Source of the DNA: an uncultured Lachnospiraceae bacterium | GTDB taxonomy: Bacteria > Bacillota > Clostridia > Lachnospirales > Lachnospiraceae | Assembly (NCBI GenBank): GCA_947175845.1 | Contig: CAMWOK010000025.1 | Span: forward strand, 1 to 18,319 | DNA: 18,319 nt | Direction of reading: 5' to 3' | Shown here: in pieces, positions 1 through 5,936 of the stretch | Position numbering within the stretch: position 1 is the first letter of the stretch | Layout: every line of letters begins with the position of its first letter | The notes under the pieces: model-generated | Told to the model about the DNA's origin: nothing | Database searches by the model: none | What the model saw: only the letters and a program-made list of their open reading frames with translations | Program-made: the position numbers and the translations under genes

Positions 1-426
1 GTAGCCGTCGATGATCACATGGTGGAAACGCACATACAGATAGACGCCGCCCTCTGAAACCGGCATCACAACCGCATGGTACAGCTGCTTCTCCATATCC
101 ATGGAAATCCGGTCGAGCGCTGCCATCTGATTTTCAACCTGCGCCATCGTGTAGGGTTCCCACACACTGCATGCGTACAGTTTTTTCTCCCCGTATACCA
201 TCTGCCACTCCTGGCTGTCCGAATCATGCCGCAGCGATGCGGCGAAGATATCGGCGCTGTCAAGCACCTGATCCGCCGCCGCCTTCACTGCCTGCGCCGT
301 GCAGTCCGGCAGATAGAGTTTCAGCGAAATCGTATTTCTTGCACTCCGGGGGCGAACCTGCTGCGTCAGTGCAATCATCCTCTGTGAGAGGTTCAACGCC
401 CTGATTTTCTGTCCTTGTGCCTCCAT
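1..426 (-). CDS. NRPS-type condensation domain protein, N-terminal part (runs off left edge)
   Basis: An open frame of 142 codons starts with ATG at 426 and stays open to base 1, so the gene continues beyond the window. The protein begins with a short helix like the first motif of condensation domains (ALNLSQRMIALTQQ, residues 10-23). It carries FHHVIIDGY at residues 134-142, an exact match to the catalytic HHxxxDG signature of nonribosomal peptide synthetase condensation domains (first His 135, Asp 140). Such domains form amide or ester bonds between carrier-bound intermediates in the cytoplasm. The spacing from the N-terminus to the signature, about 135 residues, is normal for the family. 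The start lies 2 bases after the stop of the STAS gene, which suggests translational coupling; the SD is weak (GGTGG). Whether adenylation and carrier domains follow cannot be seen. Stand-alone acyltransferases of the same fold are an alternative. Confidence 0.85.
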   Translation of the reverse strand, partial: MEAQGQKIRALNLSQRMIALTQQVRPRSARNTISLKLYLPDCTAQAVKAAADQVLDSADIFAASLRHDSDSQEWQMVYGEKKLYACSVWEPYTMAQVENQMAALDRISMDMEKQLYHAVVMPVSEGGVYLYVRFHHVIIDGY

Positions 427-428
427 AG

Positions 429-725
429 TTACACCACCGTCAAAATGTCCGAAAAACCTGTCACTTCAAAGATCTCCATGATTGTATCATTCACGTTTGC
501 CACCGTCATACTGCCCTGCTTATTCATCGTTTTCTGTGCGCCTAACAGAATGCGCAGCCCCGCAGAGGACAGGTAATCGAGCGCCGCCATATCGATCGTC
601 AGCCCCGCAATCCCGTCGAGCGAATTTTTGAGCACTGACTCAAGCTCCGGCGCGGTGTTCGTGTCCAGCCGCCCTTCCAGCGCCACTGTGAGATTATTTC
701 CATTTAGCGTTTTTGTGATTTTCAT
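429..725 (-). CDS. STAS-domain anti-sigma factor antagonist (SpoIIAA/RsbV-like)
   Basis: This 98-residue single-domain protein matches STAS anti-anti-sigma factors. Features are an N-terminal beta strand with LEGRLDTNTAPELE (residues 16-29) and the signature LDYLSSAGLRILL (49-61), where Ser53 or Ser54 would be the residue phosphorylated by an RsbW-type kinase. Such proteins switch partners: the unphosphorylated form binds the kinase/anti-sigma factor and frees its target. The start at 725 is chosen because AAAGGAG lies 6 bases upstream; an in-frame ATG at 749 has no spaced SD and would add eight residues not typical of the family. It is followed 2 bases later by the condensation-domain gene. 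No free-standing RsbW or SpoIIE phosphatase gene is in the window, but RsbW-like extensions occur on two transport proteins of the same block (4823-5935 and 3228-4826). Confidence 0.9.
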   Translation of the reverse strand: MKITKTLNGNNLTVALEGRLDTNTAPELESVLKNSLDGIAGLTIDMAALDYLSSAGLRILLGAQKTMNKQGSMTVANVNDTIMEIFEVTGFSDILTVV

Positions 726-803
726 GTCCTGCTCCTTTCTACAATCCATACTCCATAGCCCGCATTCTGTATCGCTGTGCCGCTTCTGCGATCTCGCCCT
801 GCA

Positions 804-1946
804 CTAATACCCGATGCATTCCTTCAGCCAGTCATTGGTGACATAGTTCTCCACAGCACCGTACGTTTCTGGCGCGACGCTGTAAATTGTTTCGATCGTC
901 GTGTTATCCCTGAGCATATCCTGCGTGATCAGCGATGCCGGCATCTCGATATAGTTCGTCTGCTCCCCGGTCTTTGGATCTGTGATATCCTCATATTCAC
1001 CGTTTAATTCCAGTGCCAGAATGCGGATCCCCTGTTCGCCGTTTGCCTTGAAATCCGTGCAGGCACAGGCTTTCCACTGCGAGTCCTCATCCAGCATATA
1101 CTGGATGTCCATGTTGCAGATATCGACCGAGACGAGCGGGATATTGCGCTGCGACTCCCGCAATGCCTGGTAACAGCCCTGGGCATAGGCATCGTACGCC
1201 ACCCATACCGCGTCAATGTCCCCCGCCTTGTACTTCTCGAGCGTAGCGCTCATCACGTCGCGCATGGAATCTGACGCGTTGTTGTAGTCCGTCGGCCCGA
1301 TCACCTCGAGCGTGTTGATCTTCCCACTCTGCTCATATGCCTGATATCCGATCTCGCGCCTGTCAAAAGCGGCGATGTAGTTGGGTCCAACCCACACCTT
1401 GAGCACATTCACCTGATCTTTGGAGGGGTACAGCTCCTCGCAGACATAATCGAGCAGGCTTGTCGCAAAACCTGCGTCATCCTGAAAAAACTGCGTGACC
1501 CCGTCAAGCTCCTGCGCCTGTCCCGACGCGTCGCGAAACTGCGTGTCAAATGTCACGATCTTCAGATCCGGGTACTCTGCAAGCAATGACCCGAGAAACG
1601 TGTACGAGTAGTCCTGCCCGCCATGGGACAGATACAGCCCGTCATATCCGCCTGCCGCGCAGGTGCTGATATAATTCTGAAACGCGGCGTCATCTCCGTC
1701 GGAAAAAAATACATCACACTCCATCCCAAGCTTTTCCGCTGTCTTCTCGCACTGGTCTGCGCACAGCTGAAAAATCTCACTCGACGGCATATTCAGAATA
1801 TATGCAACTTTCTTTCCCGCAACCGGCGATGCCTGTGCACCTCCCATTATCTCATTCCGAACTGCGCATCCCGCAAAACCGGATGCCAGCACCAGCGCAG
1901 CTCCCGATATTGCAGCCGCCATTTTAAAACGTCTCCTCACTTTCAT
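804..1946 (-). CDS. Ribose-binding-protein-like substrate-binding lipoprotein (type 1 periplasmic fold)
   Basis: The 380-residue protein starts with a basic n-region (MKVRRRFK), a hydrophobic stretch and a lipobox GFAGC with Cys27, so it should be lipid-anchored on the outer face of the membrane. The mature part begins VAYILNMPSSEIFQLCADQCE and continues with FFSDGDDAAFQNYI, YDGLYLS and DLKIVTFDT. This is the pattern of the Peripla_BP_4 / LacI-like sugar-binding family, and the length is usual. No matching permease or ATPase lies next to it. It sits between a MIF homologue and a STAS protein, which hints at ligand sensing, or at a partner transporter outside the window. The ligand is unknown. 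The start at 1946 has GGAGG only 1 base away. The next ATG (1922) has GAGGAG about 10 bases upstream but would lose the basic signal-peptide head, so 1946 is preferred with some doubt. Confidence 0.88.
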   Translation of the reverse strand: MKVRRRFKMAAAISGAALVLASGFAGCAVRNEIMGGAQASPVAGKKVAYILNMPSSEIFQLCADQCEKTAEKLGMECDVFFSDGDDAAFQNYISTCAAGGYDGLYLSHGGQDYSYTFLGSLLAEYPDLKIVTFDTQFRDASGQAQELDGVTQFFQDDAGFATSLLDYVCEELYPSKDQVNVLKVWVGPNYIAAFDRREIGYQAYEQSGKINTLEVIGPTDYNNASDSMRDVMSATLEKYKAGDIDAVWVAYDAYAQGCYQALRESQRNIPLVSVDICNMDIQYMLDEDSQWKACACTDFKANGEQGIRILALELNGEYEDITDPKTGEQTNYIEMPASLITQDMLRDNTTIETIYSVAPETYGAVENYVTNDWLKECIGY

Positions 1947-1954
1947 GCCTCCAT

Positions 1955-2299
1955 CTAAAAATTACTTCCGTTCCATCCCCACTTGTCAACCTCCTCGTAC
2001 TTGACGTAGACGTGGTCTTTCGGAATCCGCAGATCCTGTTCATAAATCTTACAGATTGTACCTGTCAGCTGATCCAGACAGCCCCGCGGGATCGATCCGA
2101 ACACTTTCACTTCGACAAAGGCGGACGGCTGTGCCTGCTTTCCCTGAAAATACAAATCACACCTGTCGGCGAGCTCCACCATCAACCACTCCTCCGACTT
2201 TCCCGGTATAATCGAGATCGCCCTGCCAAGCTTCTCCTTTACGGACATGCGCTGTGATGCGGTCATCACAGTGCTCACCCTCGAATTGATAAACGGCAT
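1955..2299 (-). CDS. MIF-family tautomerase (macrophage migration inhibitory factor homologue)
   Basis: The 114-residue protein has the size and layout of MIF. After removal of Met it begins with Pro (MPFINSRVS); Pro1 is the catalytic base of this superfamily. Other family marks are IIPGKSEEWLMVEL (residues 30-43, with the Lys equivalent to MIF Lys32), the AFVEVKVFGSI strand (60-70, ending in the Ser-Ile pair of the active site), DHVYVKYEEVD (95-105) and a GWNGSNF ending like the WN-S-F tail of MIF. The CxxC of animal MIF is absent. The start at 2299 is chosen over the ATG at 2305 because GGGAGG then stands 7 bases upstream and the N-terminal Pro is exposed. Known activity is keto-enol tautomerisation of phenylpyruvate-like substrates; the physiological substrate is unknown. 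It lies 21 bases after the VOC gene and 8 bases before the lipoprotein gene. Confidence 0.92.
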   Translation of the reverse strand: MPFINSRVSTVMTASQRMSVKEKLGRAISIIPGKSEEWLMVELADRCDLYFQGKQAQPSAFVEVKVFGSIPRGCLDQLTGTICKIYEQDLRIPKDHVYVKYEEVDKWGWNGSNF

Positions 2300-2320
2300 A
2301 TCCATTCCTCCCCGCGCCAG

Positions 2321-2902
2321 CTAATCCCCGATATCTGTGTGGCCCTGCTCGAACTCCCACTGCAGGCCATACTTGTCAATAAAATAAAAATACTTGGTGT
2401 TTCCCAGAATGTCTGCCGCCGCCTGCTTTGCCTGCGCGTCGTTCTCCTTCGCCTCGTCAAAATAGTAAAAATCCGAAGGTTCTGTTTTGCTGATCTGGTA
2501 TACCTTGTATGCGTCCGTCGTGTTGATGAGTGTGACGTCCGGCTGCGCCTTGATGTAATCAAACGCCTCCTCAATGTTTGTCACCTTCAGTGCGACGTGG
2601 CGCGCACCGCTGATATCATTTGCCTTGAAAATCACCGGTTCCTTGCGTCCTTCGGGCTTGTGATAGCACATCAGCTCGATCGTAAACTTTGTGCCCGGCA
2701 CATCCATAAATCCGATGGAGACCTCCGCATCCTTCGCCTCCTCAATAAAACCGCCCGCCTGGAAAAATCCCTCGTTTTTCCAGTGCGGAATATGCTGGTT
2801 GGGCACAGCCCCCAGAATCCGCTCATAGTACGAAAATGCTTCACTGACATCGTCCACAAAAATGCAGACATGCGATAATCCTGTAAAATTAGGTTTTTCC
2901 AT
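2321..2902 (-). CDS. VOC-superfamily (glyoxalase/bleomycin-resistance fold) protein
   Basis: The 193-residue protein has two beta-alpha-beta-beta-beta modules typical of the vicinal oxygen chelate fold. The likely metal ligands are in the expected places: His11 in LSHVCIFVDDV, Glu76 in FTIELMCYH, His102 in ARHVALKVTN and Glu183 in LQWEFEQGH. The arrangement resembles glyoxalase I and methylmalonyl-CoA epimerase, but the segment at residues 120-170 (rich in Tyr, Asp, Ala and Lys) is longer than in the minimal family, so the substrate cannot be named. The start is well supported by AGGAGG upstream of the ATG at 2902. It sits between the DUF6485 gene and the MIF-family tautomerase. Both neighbours act on small carbonyl or acid chemistry in known relatives, so a shared metabolite is possible, though this is only inference. 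Confidence 0.9.
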   Translation of the reverse strand: MEKPNFTGLSHVCIFVDDVSEAFSYYERILGAVPNQHIPHWKNEGFFQAGGFIEEAKDAEVSIGFMDVPGTKFTIELMCYHKPEGRKEPVIFKANDISGARHVALKVTNIEEAFDYIKAQPDVTLINTTDAYKVYQISKTEPSDFYYFDEAKENDAQAKQAAADILGNTKYFYFIDKYGLQWEFEQGHTDIGD

Positions 2903-2915
2903 ATTCTAAATCCTC

Positions 2916-3107
2916 CTATAAGATTCCTCTGTCGCGGCACAGTGCCTCGATACTCCTGTCGTAAGTGGCTTCCGCCTCCGCGGAGAAAAAGCACCCCGGC
3001 ACACCCTCGTTGTTATCCCTGTGATGCGCTACGCACTCACAGCACTTTCCGTGCCTCGGACAGTCATATGTACAGGGACATGGTCTGTTGTTGCTGCAAT
3101 TTTCCAT
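2916..3107 (-). CDS. Small Cys-rich DUF6485-type protein
   Basis: This 63-residue protein has nine cysteines, at 4, 10, 12, 16, 22, 23, 25, 39 and 57. Eight of them fall in the first 40 residues, followed by FFSAEAEATYDRSIE. The pattern CxxxxxxxCxC-CPRHGKCCEC and the CFFSAEAE-TYDRS tail fit the small DUF6485 family of Clostridia. The cysteine spacing suggests metal binding (zinc or iron-sulfur), which is inference. The start at 3107 has AAGGAGAG 7 bases upstream. It is 13 bases upstream of the VOC gene start, so the two are probably co-transcribed. Function is unknown. Confidence 0.85.
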   Translation of the reverse strand: MENCSNNRPCPCTYDCPRHGKCCECVAHHRDNNEGVPGCFFSAEAEATYDRSIEALCRDRGIL

Positions 3108-3167
3108 ACTGGTACTCTCCTTCTCTGTTGTGTCACTCGTGATTTTATCTACCTGTCACCATCTGCT

Positions 3168-3176
3168 ATGATAGCA
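3168..3176 (-). promoter_or_regulatory. Possible extended -10 promoter before the DUF6485 gene
   Basis: On the minus strand the bases read TGCTATCAT, one mismatch from the extended -10 consensus TGnTATAAT. No convincing -35 lies 16-18 bases upstream. It sits in the 120-base gap between the symporter stop and the DUF6485 start, which has no visible terminator hairpin. The genes to the left could therefore be transcribed from here, by read-through from the transporter genes, or both. Confidence 0.3.
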
Positions 3177-3227
3177 CAGATTCCGTCTCATTTGGGGCTT
3201 CCGGCACCGTTTGCGCTTTTTGAGGTA

Positions 3228-4826
3228 TCATTTGCATCTGCCGGGGGCGCGCAGTCTCTCCACGTCCAGCAGGTCAAGACCTGCTGCCAGCTCCACAAGC
3301 TCCGCCTGCAGGCAGAACAGATTCACCGCCGTCGCCGCAAATTCCAGGATCACATTGAGGGCGATCGTGACCGCGATCGCCTCCAATGGAATGTTGAGCT
3401 GGACAAACAATATCGTATAGCAGGTCAGCGCACCGCCTGGAATCGGAGGCGCCGCCACCGCGAGCACAATGGCGATGAGACAGGCTGTGGCCATCCACAC
3501 CGGGGAGACCGTCACACCGTAGATTTCAGCCATGCACAAGCCGACTGCCAGAAACATGACGGAGACGCCCGGCATGAAGATAACCTGCCCCAGAGGAACG
3601 CCGAAATTGACAATCCTTCTGTCAATCCCAAGATCTTTTTCACAGCACTCCATATTTATCCCGAAAGCGGCGGAAGAAGATGCCGTCGTCAGCGCGATCA
3701 GAAATGTCGGCATCATCTTTCTCGTCAGTACCGCAGGATGCACTTTCCTTTTGACACAGACCAGCATGAGATACGCCGCCAGAAGGATACCGTCCCCCAA
3801 AAGCATCGCCAGTATCAGCTTGTACGCAGAACCCAGAATCCAAAAATCGTTCGCCAGTATCATATTGAAGATGCTGCCAAACACAAACAGCGGCACAAAG
3901 GCGCTGACTGCCTCCATAATAAGCTGCACGATATAGTTCGACTGCTCCACAAAGCTGGCAGCCACGGTAGCCTTGTTTCCCCGTATCAGCATCGCCATTC
4001 CGATCAGAACCGCCACAAAAATAATCTGCAGCGGGTTCCCCTCCGCAAAGGGCGTAAAAAAATTTTCCGGAATGATGTCCAGAATCATCTGGAACAGTTC
4101 GGAAAAATCAAACAGTCCGCTGCCGCCGGAGCGCAGGTCAAAAAGCGGCAGTGCAGCCGCACACGCAGGCAGCGTCAGAAGGACAGTCATCAGCATGAAG
4201 CGCCCGATCATCCGCTTCCCGATTCTGCCCATGGCCGCCAAATCCCCGATGCTGTAAATTCCCCAGGCAACCGACAGGAACACCATCGGCCCTGCGATGG
4301 CAGACAAAAGCCCCATAAAACGGTTAAACAGCGGGCCTGTCAGCTCGTCAGCAAGGAATGTCCGCACCCCCTCCGGCATGAGGCGGCACAGGCCACCGCA
4401 CAAAAGGGCCAGCGCTGCCGCAAGCACCAGGGAGGCCATCTGGGAACGCTTTTTCTTCCTGGGTGTAAACACAACCCGGTTCTCGCCGTTCTTGTACTGC
4501 CATGTGGGGACAACTCCCATGTTGGCAAGCAGCCCCCGCAGCACCTCGCTTGACTGCTCCTCTTCTGCGTCAAACGGATCATAGCGTTCCCCCGCGACAC
4601 AGAGTTCCAGGCGCAGCCTCTTAAAATGCCTGGTATCTTTTCGCACAAAGACCGCCTCCGCACCGAAAACCTCCTGGTATTTTAGGAGCGTCTCCTCCAC
4701 CGCAAGCCGTATCTGCAGGATATTTCTGGAATCCGCCCCCCATTCTCCCAGGATCTGCTCGGCAGAGGCAGCTGTCTGCGCAATGTTTTCATTGCTGAGT
4801 TTTAATTTTTCTATCATCGTCCTCAT
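3228..4826 (-). CDS. SDF/DAACS-family (dicarboxylate/amino acid:cation symporter-like) carrier with N-terminal RsbW-like domain
   Basis: The 532-residue protein has two parts. Residues 1-122 are soluble and resemble a degenerate GHKL (RsbW/HATPase_c_2) domain: LQIRLAVEETLL (38-48), where the N-box Asn expected after VEExxx is Lys, a CVAGERYDPF strand-turn (76-85) and YKNGENRVVF (111-120). Residues 123-532 are a multi-pass membrane carrier of the glutamate/dicarboxylate symporter family, with the serine-rich loop TTASSSAAFG (380-389), VPLGQ (410-414) and PPIPGG (460-465) at re-entrant loop 2. By eye, the NMDGT cation motif reads FMPGV (417-421), and the Arg and last Asp of the substrate helix are Ala501-region and Leu-type residues, so specificity should differ from glutamate or succinate carriers. 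The ATG overlaps the stop of the ABC ATPase gene (ATGA), implying coupled translation. Normal family length is about 400-430; the N-terminal extension accounts for the excess. Confidence 0.85.
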   Translation of the reverse strand: MRTMIEKLKLSNENIAQTAASAEQILGEWGADSRNILQIRLAVEETLLKYQEVFGAEAVFVRKDTRHFKRLRLELCVAGERYDPFDAEEEQSSEVLRGLLANMGVVPTWQYKNGENRVVFTPRKKKRSQMASLVLAAALALLCGGLCRLMPEGVRTFLADELTGPLFNRFMGLLSAIAGPMVFLSVAWGIYSIGDLAAMGRIGKRMIGRFMLMTVLLTLPACAAALPLFDLRSGGSGLFDFSELFQMILDIIPENFFTPFAEGNPLQIIFVAVLIGMAMLIRGNKATVAASFVEQSNYIVQLIMEAVSAFVPLFVFGSIFNMILANDFWILGSAYKLILAMLLGDGILLAAYLMLVCVKRKVHPAVLTRKMMPTFLIALTTASSSAAFGINMECCEKDLGIDRRIVNFGVPLGQVIFMPGVSVMFLAVGLCMAEIYGVTVSPVWMATACLIAIVLAVAAPPIPGGALTCYTILFVQLNIPLEAIAVTIALNVILEFAATAVNLFCLQAELVELAAGLDLLDVERLRAPGRCK

Positions 4827-5935
4827 ATGTTGATAACAAAGGTATTTTCCCCATCTGCAAACTTATGTTCCATCCCTTTGCACATTCCTTTTATCATCCT
4901 GCCGGACAAATCATCCTCTCTCCCAAATGGATGAAAGGAAGTCCCGCCGTAGGCAAACCGCATCTGTGCCTGGTTCTCCTGCTCGCTGTACTCCACATCC
5001 AGGGTAATACCCCTTTTCCTTCCCTTCTCTGCCGCAGGCAGTAGTTTTTGCATCAGCACTTCCTCGGCCACAAGCTGCATGGCGTAAATCTGCCTCTGGG
5101 AGAGCTGCTGCTTTCGCCCGAACTCCTCAAGCTGCGTCATAAAAGCCAGAAAGTCAAAATCTGGAGAGATGCCTTCTAGGTGGAGCACCTTGAGCTGCCG
5201 GACAAAGATCCGGGTCCGCTCCCTCTTTGGGTGCTCGAAAATCTGCTCCGGCGTCCCGTCCTCATAGATTTCACCCTCGTCCATATAAAAGATTCTTGTG
5301 GATACATCCCGGGCAAACTTCATCTCATGCGTCACGATCATCATGGTCATTCCCTGCCCTGCCAGCCTGCGGATCACCGACAAAACCTCCCCCACCATGG
5401 TAGGGTCGAGGGCGGATGTCGGCTCGTCAAAAAGAATGATCTCCGGCTCCATGGCGACCGTCCGCGCAATCGCCGCGCGCTGCTTCTGTCCCCCCGACAA
5501 TTCGTCGGGGTAGGCAAGCGCTTTGTCCGCAAGACCTATGGTGCGCAGCAGTTCCATCCCCCTGTCGTAAGCCTCCTGACGGCTCCTGCCAAGAAGGTCA
5601 ACCTGCCCCATCATAATATTTTCAATAATGGTTTTGTGGGCAAAGAGATTGAATGACTGAAACACCATCCCCATCTTGCGCCGCACCAGATTTACCCTGC
5701 TTTTGGGGTCGCCGCGCTTCCTGTCCGTCACCGTCACGCCGTCCACCACGATCTCGCCCTGCGTGGGCGTCTCCAACAGATTGATGCAGCGCAGCAGGGT
5801 CGATTTCCCGGTGCCCGAAGGTCCGATTACAGAGATGACCTCCCCCTTTTTGATCTCCGCGCTCACGCGCCGCAGAGGCGTCACATTGGCATACTCCTTG
5901 CGCAGATTCCGGATTGATATCATACTCATTTCCAT
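4823..5935 (-). CDS. Polar-amino-acid-type ABC transporter ATPase with C-terminal RsbW-like domain
   Basis: Residues 1-245 are a complete GlnQ/HisP-type ATPase: Walker A GPSGTGKST (38-46), Q-loop Gln93 in VFQSFNLFAH, signature LSGGQKQR (146-153), Walker B IILFDE (166-171), D-loop SALD and switch His203 in VTHEM. Such subunits normally end near residue 245. Here about 120 more residues follow (250-370), resembling a GHKL/RsbW-like ATPase: MQLVAEEVLMQKLLP (286-300, with the N-box Asn replaced by Gln296), AYGGTSFHPF (328-337), a DDLSGRMIKG helix and DGENTFVINI at the end. The loss of N-box Asn and of a clear DxGxG motif suggests a binding or regulatory module rather than an active kinase. The start is 1 base after the permease-fusion stop. 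In-frame ATGs at 5929 and 5923 are alternatives because the SD (GGGGG) is distant. It should energise the permease encoded just upstream. Confidence 0.9.
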   Translation of the reverse strand: MEMSMISIRNLRKEYANVTPLRRVSAEIKKGEVISVIGPSGTGKSTLLRCINLLETPTQGEIVVDGVTVTDRKRGDPKSRVNLVRRKMGMVFQSFNLFAHKTIIENIMMGQVDLLGRSRQEAYDRGMELLRTIGLADKALAYPDELSGGQKQRAAIARTVAMEPEIILFDEPTSALDPTMVGEVLSVIRRLAGQGMTMMIVTHEMKFARDVSTRIFYMDEGEIYEDGTPEQIFEHPKRERTRIFVRQLKVLHLEGISPDFDFLAFMTQLEEFGRKQQLSQRQIYAMQLVAEEVLMQKLLPAAEKGRKRGITLDVEYSEQENQAQMRFAYGGTSFHPFGREDDLSGRMIKGMCKGMEHKFADGENTFVINI

Positions 5936-5936
5936 A

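Noticed and set aside
3108..3227. Terminator between symporter and DUF6485 genes
   Set aside because: Some GC-rich pairing is possible, but there is no stable hairpin followed by a T-run on the minus strand.
3021..4553. Long plus-strand open frame of 510 codons
   Set aside because: It lies antisense to the symporter and has low-complexity His/Arg/Gln-rich composition with no domain pattern; the minus-strand reading shows family motifs and good ribosome binding sites.
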